A stretch of DNA of 64,000 nt, taken from assembly GCA_036388475.1 (NCBI GenBank), contig DASVRT010000116.1, positions 68,359-132,358 of the forward strand, given 5' to 3'. A program made the translations under genes and the position numbers. The notes below the pieces were generated by a model that saw only the letters and a program-made list of their open reading frames with translations, was not told the origin of the DNA and ran no database searches. Origin of the DNA: JALZHR01 sp036388475. GTDB lineage: Bacteria > Acidobacteriota > Blastocatellia > Pyrinomonadales > Pyrinomonadaceae. Shown piece after piece: positions 26,254-34,226 of this stretch; the first letter of the stretch is position 1, and each line of letters begins with the position of its first letter.

Positions 26254-28542
26254 CTACATTCCCGTTTCGGCTTTCGATTCTTCGTAAATCTGGACGTTGT
26301 TCCGACCGCTCGCCTTCGCCCGGTAAAGCGCTTTATCGGCTTCGGACATCAAGCCCTGCGGCGTGCAGTCGGGCGTGCAGGACGAAACGCCGATGCTGAC
26401 CGTCACCGTGCGATTCGGAAATTCGCTTTCCTCGACTTTTTGCCGGACACGCTCGGCGATTAAGCTCGCTTCCTTCAAGGTCGTCTGCGGCAGCAGAATC
26501 GAAAATTCCTCGCCGCCGTAGCGCGCCGCCACGTCCGCGCCGCGCAAAGTCGCTTTCAGGCATTGCGCGACGATTTGCAAAGCCTTATCGCCCTCGGTGT
26601 GCCCGAAACGGTCGTTATACGGCTTGAACTCGTCCACGTCAATCATCATAAAACTCATCGGAAAGCCGTGCCGCTGCGAGCGGTTAATTTCTTCCGCGAG
26701 CCTCGCTTCCAGATAACGGCGATTATAAAGCGCGGTCAAAGCGTCGGTGACGGAAAGCTGCTCGTATTCGCCGGCTTTGCGCTTGAGCGCGACGCGGTCG
26801 AGCGCGACGGCAAGCTGCGGCGCGATTGAATTTAAAAGCTCCAAATCGAAATCGTCGTAAATTTCGCCGCTCGTTTTGTCCGTCACGTTTAAAACGCCGA
26901 TTTTCTGACCGCTAACCGTAATCGGGTAACTGATAAAAGAATCGGTTTTGTATTTCCATTCGGCGGGCGCAGGAGTAATCGGAGTTTCTTTAATATTGGG
27001 CACGACCAGCGGTTTTCCGCTTTGAAAAACATTGTGCGCCACCTTTTTGCCGAGCGTTTCGGTTTCGCTACGGATAAAACCGGCGCGATTTCCGGTCGCG
27101 GCTTTGACGGTAAATTTTTGCGTTTCTTCGTCGAAAAACAACAGCGAGCCGCGCTCCGCCCGCATCAGCTCGGCGCAGAATTGCGCCAGGTGCGTCCAGA
27201 AATCTTCGGTTTCCACCTGATGCAGGCTCTCGGTGAATCTCTGCGCCGCGCCGGAAAGCAAAGACTGCCTTTTAAGTTCCGCGCGCAGTCGCAGAATTTC
27301 GATTTGCGGCGCGATTTGCCGGATAAATCGCGTAATATTTCGCTTGAGTTCTTTTGAAGAAACGCCTTCGCCGACGACCAGACCGCCGCGAATTTCGCCG
27401 CCGACGGCAACCGGAAAAAGCCATATGCCTTGCGCTTCGCCGCCGCCTTCGGGCTTTCGCTCGCGCAATTCGAGCGCGGTTTCTTTCCGCAAAACTTCCA
27501 GCAGCCGCTCGTCTTCGGCGGACATTTTGATTTGCATCGACTGCCCTTGAAATTTTCCGTTCGCCAGAATCGCTTCCAGATGATTCTGGCGGCGTTCGAG
27601 CCACGCCAGATTCGAAATGCCGTATCGCGAAGTCAAAAAATCCAACAGCGAAAGACAGGCGTTTTTATATTCCAAATCGAGCAAAGAACCGAAAAACGAG
27701 CGCCACGAAGCCGCTTCTTCGGGGTCTTTAATTCCTCTGGAAAAACGGTCGTCGGTCGGCGGTCTAAGCCGCGAAGCCTGCTCTTCGATTCGAGATTCTA
27801 AGCTTTGGTCTTCGTTTTGAGGTTTGAAATCTGAAATTTCGGTTTCGGATTCGGTTCGGGCTTTGTTTTCTAGCCGGTTTTCACCCGCGATTATCTGCGG
27901 TCGATTTTCTTCTTTCACGAAATTTCGCGCCGAAGCTTGCGCGGCGTTTTCTAATCTGTATTCATCCGTGTTTATCTGCGGACGATTTTCTTCCGGCGTT
28001 AAACCGCCCGCCGCCGCTGTCGGTTCTGACTCGGGCGTTCCGAATTCAGCATTTAATTGCTCGCTCTCGGCTGCGCTTAATTTTTCAAATTGTTTTGCCG
28101 CTTTTTCCAATTCGGCGACGGAGCCGGAAATCAGGACGTTTTCAAAAAATGCTTCCGCCGGAAACTGCCGCCAGTCGCCGGCAGAGGCTCTTTCGGTCGC
28201 CTTTCGATAATCTTCGGATTTCAGAAAAACTCTGCCGACGATGGCGGCAAACTTTTTATCTTTCGTTTCCACGGGAACGGTCAGAAAATTCAAATCGGCG
28301 TGACATTTTACGTGAACCGCTTTTCCCGCCTCGTGCGCCGTCTGAAAAGCCCTGCCGCAATATTCGGCGCAGCGCGGCGCAAATTCCGCCGAATTATACA
28401 AAATACTGCAAATCGAATTGTTATTCGAGATACAGATTTCGGACGAATCTTCGCCTTCGACCAGCACGACCGCCAGCCCGCTCTCGTCGGCTAGCTGGTC
28501 CTGCGTATTTTTCCAGGTGGATTTTTTTTCGTCCCTTTTCAT
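26254..28542 (-). CDS. PocR-GAF-GAF diguanylate cyclase
   Basis: The 762-residue cytoplasmic protein has, in order, a PocR-like sensory domain with clustered cysteines (residues about 20-140, ending in a KCHADLNF strand), a charged linker with two near-identical segments (RPQINTDEYRLEN and RPQIIAGENRLEN), two GAF domains (about 250-400 and 420-580) and a GGDEF domain. The active site GGEEF is intact and the RxxD inhibition site (RGAD) lies five residues before it, so it should make cyclic-di-GMP with product feedback. ATG 28542 is preferred over a TTG seven codons upstream. It heads the cluster whose last member, HD-GYP, destroys the same messenger. Confidence 0.85.
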   Translation of the reverse strand: MKRDEKKSTWKNTQDQLADESGLAVVLVEGEDSSEICISNNNSICSILYNSAEFAPRCAEYCGRAFQTAHEAGKAVHVKCHADLNFLTVPVETKDKKFAAIVGRVFLKSEDYRKATERASAGDWRQFPAEAFFENVLISGSVAELEKAAKQFEKLSAAESEQLNAEFGTPESEPTAAAGGLTPEENRPQINTDEYRLENAAQASARNFVKEENRPQIIAGENRLENKARTESETEISDFKPQNEDQSLESRIEEQASRLRPPTDDRFSRGIKDPEEAASWRSFFGSLLDLEYKNACLSLLDFLTSRYGISNLAWLERRQNHLEAILANGKFQGQSMQIKMSAEDERLLEVLRKETALELRERKPEGGGEAQGIWLFPVAVGGEIRGGLVVGEGVSSKELKRNITRFIRQIAPQIEILRLRAELKRQSLLSGAAQRFTESLHQVETEDFWTHLAQFCAELMRAERGSLLFFDEETQKFTVKAATGNRAGFIRSETETLGKKVAHNVFQSGKPLVVPNIKETPITPAPAEWKYKTDSFISYPITVSGQKIGVLNVTDKTSGEIYDDFDLELLNSIAPQLAVALDRVALKRKAGEYEQLSVTDALTALYNRRYLEARLAEEINRSQRHGFPMSFMMIDVDEFKPYNDRFGHTEGDKALQIVAQCLKATLRGADVAARYGGEEFSILLPQTTLKEASLIAERVRQKVEESEFPNRTVTVSIGVSSCTPDCTPQGLMSEADKALYRAKASGRNNVQIYEESKAETGM
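27866..27994. repeat. In-frame duplicated element inside the GGDEF gene
   Basis: Two 47-bp direct copies (27866-27912 and 27947-27993) differ at about eight positions and share TTATCTGCGG and CGATTTTCTTC. They encode the two RPQI...RLEN linker segments. The core ATAAACACGGATGAA closely resembles the word ATAAACACGAATGAA in the hairpin-like element at 38.4 kb, so the linker seems to derive from a dispersed element. Confidence 0.7.
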
Positions 28543-28875
28543 TTTACTGCTTGAGCTAAACAAAGGTTCTCTAACGCCGCAATCAAAGGTAAAAACAGCT
28601 AATCGTCAGTTTTTTTCACACAAATCTTCGATGTTTTTTTGTTAAGAAGATTATGGCATACAAGTTATTTGAAAGACCACAGGGATATTCCGGCGTTTAA
28701 TCAAAAAATGATTGGAGAATTTGCCGGAGACGTTGCCCGGCGGCGAAAAGCGGCGGCGCAATATTTTTTTTGAACGTATTCGATACACGAGTGTCTGGTT
28801 ACGCTTCAAGCTGATTTTTTATTAATTTCGCGCCAAACTCAATAAAATATTAAGTTTTTTTGAAAAGCTTAAGTT
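28543..28875. other. Gap of about 330 bp without a gene
   Basis: No gene is seen between the GGDEF gene and the sigma-54-type promoter. It holds poly-T tracts, a 7-bp hairpin AATCTTC/GAAGATT at 28623-28652, and a GTATTCGATAC palindrome near 28770. Promoters for the leftward GGDEF gene and activator sites for the rightward sigma-54 promoter should lie here, but I could not assign them. Confidence 0.4.
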
Positions 28876-28891
28876 TGGCATACGGATTGTT
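28876..28891 (+). promoter_or_regulatory. Sigma-54-type promoter
   Basis: TGGCATA, four bases, then TTGTT gives the -24 GG (28877-28878) and a -12 GT (28889-28890) at the correct 12-bp spacing, with one departure from consensus. The distance from the -12 element to the ATG (77 bp) is almost the same as at the perfect sigma-54 promoter at 5.7 kb (76 bp), and both leaders end in a strong Shine-Dalgarno. Confidence 0.7.
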
Positions 28892-28966
28892 TATGTCAGT
28901 AAAAGTCATATTACGTTTCAAGGTAGACGTGACTAATTTTCTCTAATCGCAAGGAGGTTGATTTTA

Positions 28967-29446
28967 ATGGCAAACGAGAGCGTGATTACAACGCTAAATA
29001 ATTTGATTGAAACTTGTAAGGACGGTCAGGAAGGTTTTCAGCAAGCGGCTGAAGGCGTTAAGGATTCGAGCCTAAAATCTTTATTTTACGAATACAGCCA
29101 GCAGCGCGCACAATTTGTGGGCGAATTGCAGGGCTTGGTGCGCGAGCTCGGCGGCGAAGCCGAAACGTCTTCGAGCGTCGCCGGCGCGCTTCATCGCGGC
29201 TGGATTAACATTAAATCCGCCGTTACCGGACAGGACGACGCGGCGATTCTGAACGAATGCGAGCGCGGCGAAGACGTCGCGAAAAGTGTTTATAAAGACG
29301 CTCTGGCGGCGGATTTGCCGTCAAACGTCACTTCGGTCATTCAACAACAGGCGACTTTCGTGCAGCAGGCGCACGATAGAATTCGCGGTCTGCGCGATGC
29401 GGCAAACAGCGAATCATCGTCGACCGCGACAAGCAGCGGTCATTAA
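28967..29446 (+). CDS. PA2169/DUF2383 four-helix-bundle stress protein
   Basis: This 159-residue, all-helical cytoplasmic protein begins at an ATG nine bases after AAGGAGG. The segments ITTLNNLIETCKDGQEGF, YSQQRAQFVGELQGL, LHRGWINIKSAVTG and the end QQATFVQQAHDRIRGLRD match the PA2169-type (DUF2383) bundle family, ferritin-like in shape, often stress-induced and of unknown activity. It has its own sigma-54-type promoter and a terminator, so it is a single-gene unit parallel to the CsbD/GSP17M gene at 5.8 kb. The Ser/Thr-rich last ten residues are probably disordered. Confidence 0.8.
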   Translation: MANESVITTLNNLIETCKDGQEGFQQAAEGVKDSSLKSLFYEYSQQRAQFVGELQGLVRELGGEAETSSSVAGALHRGWINIKSAVTGQDDAAILNECERGEDVAKSVYKDALAADLPSNVTSVIQQQATFVQQAHDRIRGLRDAANSESSSTATSSGH

Positions 29447-29485
29447 CCGTTTGAAACTTTGGTGAACATTACTCCTTTGTAAATT

Positions 29486-29526
29486 AAAGAAAGCGGCGTG
29501 CCGCGCGGCAAGCCTCTTTCTTTATG
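29486..29526 (+). terminator. Terminator after the DUF2383 gene
   Basis: AAAGAAAG and CTTTCTTT pair around an inner GC-rich GCGGCGTGCCGC segment about 40 bp after the stop codon, with T-rich sequence in the right arm. It resembles an intrinsic terminator, less clear than the one at 6.53 kb. Confidence 0.65.
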
Positions 29527-29540
29527 CGGAAAGAAAATTT

Positions 29541-29683
29541 CACCGCAAAGACACCAGGGACACAAGGAAAAATACAAGGATAAGACAGGATAGATGGGCT
29601 AAGAAATGTTTTTAAAATCCCTGTTTATCCTTTTATCCCCGGCTAATTTCTTTTCAAAATCCCTGTGTTCTCTGCGGCTATTT
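29541..29683. repeat. Compound intergenic inverted repeat H
   Basis: The outer arms CCGCAAAGACACCAGGG and CCCTGTGTTCTCTGCGG enclose an inner pair built on AAGGATAAGACAGGAT and ATCCCTGTTTATCCTT. It separates the DUF2383 gene from the convergent end of the opp operon and stops eight bases before the oppF stop codon. Confidence 0.7.
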
Positions 29684-29690
29684 TTTTTAA

Positions 29691-30734
29691 TTAATCCGGC
29701 TTTCCCGCGCCGATAACGCCCGCGCCGGCGTTTTCCTCGATATGAGGTTTTTCCGGCGAAATGCGGATGCAAGCCGCGTAATGTTTCGGTTTAATCTCTG
29801 CCAGCAGCGGCTCGATTTTTTTACATTCTTCAATCGCATACGGGCAGCGCGTGTGAAAATGACAGCCGCGCGGCGGATTTATCGGCGAAGGAACGTCGCC
29901 TTTTAAAATAATGCGCTCGCGTTTGGCTTCGATTTTCGGGTCGGGCACGGGCACGGCGGAAATCAAAGCTATCGTATACGGCATCAGAGGCTCGCGGTAA
30001 ACTTCCTTCGCGTCGCCGAGCTCGACGATTTTGCCGAGATACATCACGGCGACCCGGTCGGCGACGTGGCGAATCGCCCGCAAATCGTGCGAAATGAAAA
30101 GATAAGTTAAATCTTTCTCCTTTTGCAGACGCGCCATCAGATTCATAATCTGCGCCTGAATCGAAACGTCGAGCGCGGAAATCGGTTCGTCCGCCACGAT
30201 AAATTCCGGATCGACCGCCAGCGCGCGGGCGATGCCGATTCTTTGCCGCTGACCGCCGGAAAATTCGTGCGGGTAGCGCTTGATAAAACGACGACTCAAG
30301 CCGACCGTTTCCATTAATTCCTGCACTTTTTCATCGACCGGGCGACCTCGGCTTAAGCCGAAAGTGCGAATCGGCTCGCCGATAATTTGCCCGACCGTCA
30401 TCCGCGGATTTAAGCTGGCGTACGGGTCTTGAAAAATCATCTGCAAATTCTTGCGCTGGTCGCGCATCTGGTTTTGTTTTAAATGCGCCAAATCCCTGCC
30501 GTTATAAATTACTTTTCCGCCGGTCGGCTCGGTCAGACGCAAAAGCGCTTTGCCGAGCGTCGATTTGCCGCAGCCCGACTCGCCGACCAGCCCGAGCGTT
30601 TCGCCTTTTTTGATGTCGAGCGAAACGCCGTCGACGGCTTTGACGTGCTTTGTTTCCTTGAAAAGCCCGCCGCCCGTTTTGTAATGGACTTTCAGGTCTT
30701 GAATCGAAATTAAATTGTCTGCGTTTTCATTCAT
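29691..30734 (-). CDS. oppF: Oligopeptide/dipeptide ABC transporter ATP-binding subunit (OppF type)
   Basis: This 347-residue cytoplasmic ATPase energises peptide import. Walker A is GESGCGKST, the Q-loop lies in MIFQDPYASLNP, the signature is SGGQRQR and Walker B ends in VADEP. The C-terminal extension with CPYAIEECKK and PRGCHFHTRCP is the cysteine-containing oligopeptide transporter domain that marks OppD/OppF proteins. It is the last gene of the operon oppA-oppB-oppC-(170-aa gene)-oppD-oppF and starts 11 bp after oppD. OppF and OppD form the ATPase pair. Confidence 0.93.
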   Translation of the reverse strand: MNENADNLISIQDLKVHYKTGGGLFKETKHVKAVDGVSLDIKKGETLGLVGESGCGKSTLGKALLRLTEPTGGKVIYNGRDLAHLKQNQMRDQRKNLQMIFQDPYASLNPRMTVGQIIGEPIRTFGLSRGRPVDEKVQELMETVGLSRRFIKRYPHEFSGGQRQRIGIARALAVDPEFIVADEPISALDVSIQAQIMNLMARLQKEKDLTYLFISHDLRAIRHVADRVAVMYLGKIVELGDAKEVYREPLMPYTIALISAVPVPDPKIEAKRERIILKGDVPSPINPPRGCHFHTRCPYAIEECKKIEPLLAEIKPKHYAACIRISPEKPHIEENAGAGVIGAGKPD

Positions 30735-30745
30735 AAATAATGTTG

Positions 30746-31804
30746 TTATTCATCAATCTTCATCTGCAAATCGACTTCGGCAGAAGCTTTATTTTCATTT
30801 TCCTTGACGGATTCGGCGTAGACTTCGCGCGCGAAATGACATAGCGAATGATGATTTTCGTTTATCTGCACAAACGGCGGATATTCACGATGACAGATTT
30901 CCTGCGCATAATCGCAGCGCGGCGAAAACGGGCAGCCCGGCGGCAGATGCGCGACGTCCGGCGGCAGTCCGGGAATCTGGTAAAGCTCCGTCCCGTCTTC
31001 GTGCGCCGGGTCGGGCACGGATTTCAGCAAGCCTTTCGTATAAGGATTGGCGGGCGTGGCGAAAAGCTCTACGGTCGGCGCCTGCTCGAAAACCTTGCCC
31101 GCATACATCACGATAATTTTTTCGGTCATTCCGGCGACGACGCCCAAATCGTGCGTAATCAGAATGACGCTCGTTCCCATTCTCGCTTTCAAATCCTTGA
31201 TAAGCTCCAGAATCTGCGCTTGAATCGTCACGTCGAGCGCGGTCGTCGGCTCGTCGGCAATCAACAGTTCCGGGTCGCACGACAAAGCCATCGCAATCAT
31301 CACGCGCTGGCGCATCCCGCCGGAAAATTCGTGCGGGTAGCCGTCAACGCGATTTTCCGCGTCGGGAATGCCGACGGTTTTCAGCATTTTTATCGCGTGT
31401 TCGTAAGCTTGTTGTTTCGTATGTCCGAGATGCAGGCGTGTGACTTCCATCAATTGCGTGGAAATTCTCAAGTAAGGATTGAGCGAGGTCATCGGGTCCT
31501 GGAAAATCATCGCGATGCGCTTGCCGCGAATGCTGCGCACATCGTCAATCGAGAGTTTGCGCACGTCGATGCCGTCAAAAATAATATCGCCGTCGACGAT
31601 TTTTCCCGGCGGTTCGGGAATCAGGCGCATCACCGAAAGATTCGTCACGGATTTTCCCGAACCGGATTCGCCGACGATGCCGAGCGTTTCGCCTTTTTTC
31701 AGCTCGAACGTAATTCCGTCAACCGCTTTGACGACGCCGTCTTCCGTCTGAAAATAGGTTTTCAGATTGTTGACTTTTAAAATGCTTCCGTTGTTTTCGC
31801 TCAT
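30746..31804 (-). CDS. oppD: Oligopeptide/dipeptide ABC transporter ATP-binding subunit (OppD type)
   Basis: The protein has 352 residues with Walker A GESGSGKSV, the Q-loop MIFQDPMTSLNP, the signature SGGMRQR, Walker B LLIADEP and an ITHDLG switch. The C-terminal CPFSPRCDYAQEICHREYPP is the cysteine-rich segment of the OppD/OppF family. ATG 31804 is chosen because family similarity begins at SILKVNNLKTYF; an upstream open extension of 23 codons is Arg/Lys-rich and unlike the family. It lies between a small exported-protein gene and oppF in one operon. Confidence 0.93.
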   Translation of the reverse strand: MSENNGSILKVNNLKTYFQTEDGVVKAVDGITFELKKGETLGIVGESGSGKSVTNLSVMRLIPEPPGKIVDGDIIFDGIDVRKLSIDDVRSIRGKRIAMIFQDPMTSLNPYLRISTQLMEVTRLHLGHTKQQAYEHAIKMLKTVGIPDAENRVDGYPHEFSGGMRQRVMIAMALSCDPELLIADEPTTALDVTIQAQILELIKDLKARMGTSVILITHDLGVVAGMTEKIIVMYAGKVFEQAPTVELFATPANPYTKGLLKSVPDPAHEDGTELYQIPGLPPDVAHLPPGCPFSPRCDYAQEICHREYPPFVQINENHHSLCHFAREVYAESVKENENKASAEVDLQMKIDE

Positions 31805-31811
31805 CGTTTGG

Positions 31812-32321
31812 TTATTTATTTTCCTTGCATTGCCGGATGCCCGAATTTTCCGTGACGTCAATCGTCGATACAATTCTCTTTTTGCCGCTGCGGTTGTAAT
31901 AAAAACTGATGCCGCGATATTCCAGACCGGCTTTCAGTTTCCCGTAAATTTTCTCGATGTCTTCGACCGTGCTTTGTCCCAGAACGACGCCGCGACTGGT
32001 TTTGGCGCGATACGGCGATTTGATTTCGATGACGAAAACTTCCTTGCGTTTATCAGCCTGACAGATATAAAACGACAAACCGAGTTTCGCATAAGTCATC
32101 TGGTAGGAATATTTTTTGTTGGTTATCCAGTTGTAATCCCTGCCGAATTTTTTGATAACATCGTCCATCGTCGATTTGCCGACGATGATGCCCGGTAAGC
32201 CGAAGCCTTCGAAGACGAGGTTCAGCTTTTGCGTCGTTTTATTCTGCGCATTTACCGCCACTGTCAAAGATGAAAAACAAATTAAAGCCGAAAATATCAA
32301 AAGAAAAATTTTTATCCTCAT
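31812..32321 (-). CDS. Small exported protein with two SmpA/OmlA-like repeats, inside the opp operon
   Basis: The 169-residue product has a signal peptide (IFLLIFSALICFSSLTVAVN) and two similar segments, IIVGKSTMDDVIKKFG and VVLGQSTVEDIEKIYG, the GxST...D(V/I)...(F/Y)G pattern of SmpA/OmlA-type domains. ATG 32321 follows AGGAG at a distance of about ten bases. It sits 13 bp after oppC and 7 bp before oppD, a place where the standard transporter has no gene. A role as an exported accessory of peptide uptake is possible but not shown. The family call is tentative. Confidence 0.55.
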   Translation of the reverse strand: MRIKIFLLIFSALICFSSLTVAVNAQNKTTQKLNLVFEGFGLPGIIVGKSTMDDVIKKFGRDYNWITNKKYSYQMTYAKLGLSFYICQADKRKEVFVIEIKSPYRAKTSRGVVLGQSTVEDIEKIYGKLKAGLEYRGISFYYNRSGKKRIVSTIDVTENSGIRQCKENK

Positions 32322-32334
32322 CAATTGGATGCTC

Positions 32335-33291
32335 CTAGAATTTTCTCGTCTGCGGGTCGAGCGCGTCGCGTAAGCCGTCGCCCAAAAAGTTCAGTGAGAA
32401 AAGTGTCAGAGCCATCGTCACGCCCGGAAAAATAAGCTGCCACGGGAAAACCGAGATATTTTTGATGCCTTCGTTGGCGAGACTGCCCCACGAAGCGTAA
32501 GGCGCCTGCACGCCGATGCCCAGAAAAGAAAGAAACGCCTCGGTCAGCATTACGGAAGGAATCGTCAGCGTCGCGTAGACAATCACCGGACCGAGCGCGT
32601 TCGGAACGAGGTGACGAAAGATAATCGCCGGCGTGGAAACGCCGGTCGCGCGCGCCGCCATCACGAATTCCTGATTTTTGAGGCTTAAAATCTGCCCGCG
32701 CACGACGCGCGCCATCGTCAGCCACGAAACCAGTCCGAGCGCGAAAAACAAAAGAAAAATCTGGCTCAAGCCCTGCCCGCCGCCGAATTTATTCGCCAGC
32801 GACTGAATCCATTCGGGCGTGTTCGGTCCGCCGAAAACCGACAGCAGAACGATGACGATGAGAATGTAGGGAATCGAATACAGAATGTCCACGATTCTCA
32901 TCATCAGATTGTCGACGCGACCGCCCAGATAACCGGCAATCGCGCCGTAACTGACGCCGACCAGCAAGGAGACGACCGTCGAGATAATGCCGACCATCAG
33001 CGAAATCTGCCCGCCCTGCAAAACGCGCGCGAAAATATCGCGTCCGGCATCGTCCGTGCCCATCCAGTTTCGTCGCGACGGCGGCGAAGATTTGAAAAGG
33101 TCGCCGCTCGCCGGCATTCCGTCGGGCGTAATTCCGGCAAGCTTTTGTAGAAAGAAAGGTCCGACCGTGACGGCAACGGCAATCAAACAGATGACCACCA
33201 GACCGAAAACGGCGAGCTTGTTTTTCAGCAGACGCTTCCACGCGTCGCGCCAGAGCGATGCGCCTTTAACAACTTTTTGATTCTCTTCCAT
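32335..33291 (-). CDS. oppC: Oligopeptide ABC transporter permease (OppC type)
   Basis: The inner-membrane protein has 318 residues with an N-terminal OppC extension (residues 1-90, first membrane span LAVFGLVVICLIAVAVTVGPF, then the MGTDDAGRDIFARVL motif) and a binding-protein-dependent transport domain of five further spans. The EAA loop appears as MAARATGVSTPAIIFRHLVPN and couples to the ATPases. It starts six bases after oppB's stop codon. Together with OppB it forms the transmembrane pathway. Confidence 0.93.
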   Translation of the reverse strand: MEENQKVVKGASLWRDAWKRLLKNKLAVFGLVVICLIAVAVTVGPFFLQKLAGITPDGMPASGDLFKSSPPSRRNWMGTDDAGRDIFARVLQGGQISLMVGIISTVVSLLVGVSYGAIAGYLGGRVDNLMMRIVDILYSIPYILIVIVLLSVFGGPNTPEWIQSLANKFGGGQGLSQIFLLFFALGLVSWLTMARVVRGQILSLKNQEFVMAARATGVSTPAIIFRHLVPNALGPVIVYATLTIPSVMLTEAFLSFLGIGVQAPYASWGSLANEGIKNISVFPWQLIFPGVTMALTLFSLNFLGDGLRDALDPQTRKF

Positions 33292-33296
33292 AACCT

Positions 33297-34214
33297 TTAC
33301 TCGTAACGAATCCGCGGGTCTAAAAATGCGTATGAAATATCAACCAGCAGGTTGAAGACCATAATCATAATCGAAATAAAAGCGACGATGCCCAAAATCA
33401 AAGGCTCGTCGCGATTTAAAACCGATTGAATAAAAATATTGCCCAAACCGGGAATGGCGAAAACTCTTTCGACGACGACCGTTCCGGCTAAGAGCGCCGC
33501 CAGCGCCGGACCGGTAAATGAAACGACCGGAATCAAACCGCCGCGCACGGCGTGACGCAGCAAAACCGTCTTTTCGTCCAAGCCTTTCGCCCGCGCCGTG
33601 CGGATGTAATCCGAGCGCAGAACCTCAAGCATTCCGGCGCGCGTCAGCCGCGCGATATACGCCGCGTAAATTGCCGCCAGCGTGATGACCGGCATGACGA
33701 TACTTAAAATTCCGCCCCAGCGCGCGGGCGGAAAAATATACAGCCAGAGCGAAAAAATCAAAACCAGAATCGGACCGATAACGAAATTCGGCACGGATTG
33801 CCCGAGCATCGCCAGCGACATCGAAACGTAATCGAACGCCGTGTTTTGCTTGAGCGAGGAAATAATTCCGGCAGCAAGACCGACAACGAGAGCCAGCAGA
33901 TAAGCGAGAATCCCGATGGTCGCCGAATACGGCAGGTGACGCCAGATGATTTCGTTGACCGATTGCCCTTCGTACCTGACGGAATCGCCGAAATCGCCGC
34001 GCACGATGTTCCACATCATAATGCCATACTGCTCGTACCAAGCCTTGTCCAAGCCGTATTTTTTGATAATGTTGGCTTTGACCGCCGGCGGCAGGGCTTT
34101 TTCGTTATCGTAAAAATTTCCCGGCGCCATCCGGACGAGTCCCCAGGTGACCGTTACGACCAGTAATGCCATCGGAACGATGATTAACAATCTGCGAATA
34201 ATGAAACTTAACAT
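33297..34214 (-). CDS. oppB: Oligopeptide ABC transporter permease (OppB type)
   Basis: The 305-residue inner-membrane protein shows the OppB pattern: a first span with RRLLIIVPMALLVVTVTWGL, the MAPGNFYDNE loop, GLDKAWYEQYGIMMWNIVRGDFGDS, and an EAA loop in TARAKGLDEKTVLLRHAVRGG. The end YAFLDPRIRYE is typical. It is preceded by oppA at a 12-bp distance and followed by oppC. The base composition is like its neighbours and no defect is seen. Confidence 0.93.
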   Translation of the reverse strand: MLSFIIRRLLIIVPMALLVVTVTWGLVRMAPGNFYDNEKALPPAVKANIIKKYGLDKAWYEQYGIMMWNIVRGDFGDSVRYEGQSVNEIIWRHLPYSATIGILAYLLALVVGLAAGIISSLKQNTAFDYVSMSLAMLGQSVPNFVIGPILVLIFSLWLYIFPPARWGGILSIVMPVITLAAIYAAYIARLTRAGMLEVLRSDYIRTARAKGLDEKTVLLRHAVRGGLIPVVSFTGPALAALLAGTVVVERVFAIPGLGNIFIQSVLNRDEPLILGIVAFISIMIMVFNLLVDISYAFLDPRIRYE

Positions 34215-34226
34215 TTTCCCTCTAAT

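Noticed and set aside
30848..31780. 310-codon plus-strand open frame opposite oppD
   Set aside because: It is an antisense shadow of a complete ABC ATPase, rich in Arg/Phe/His, without recognisable features.
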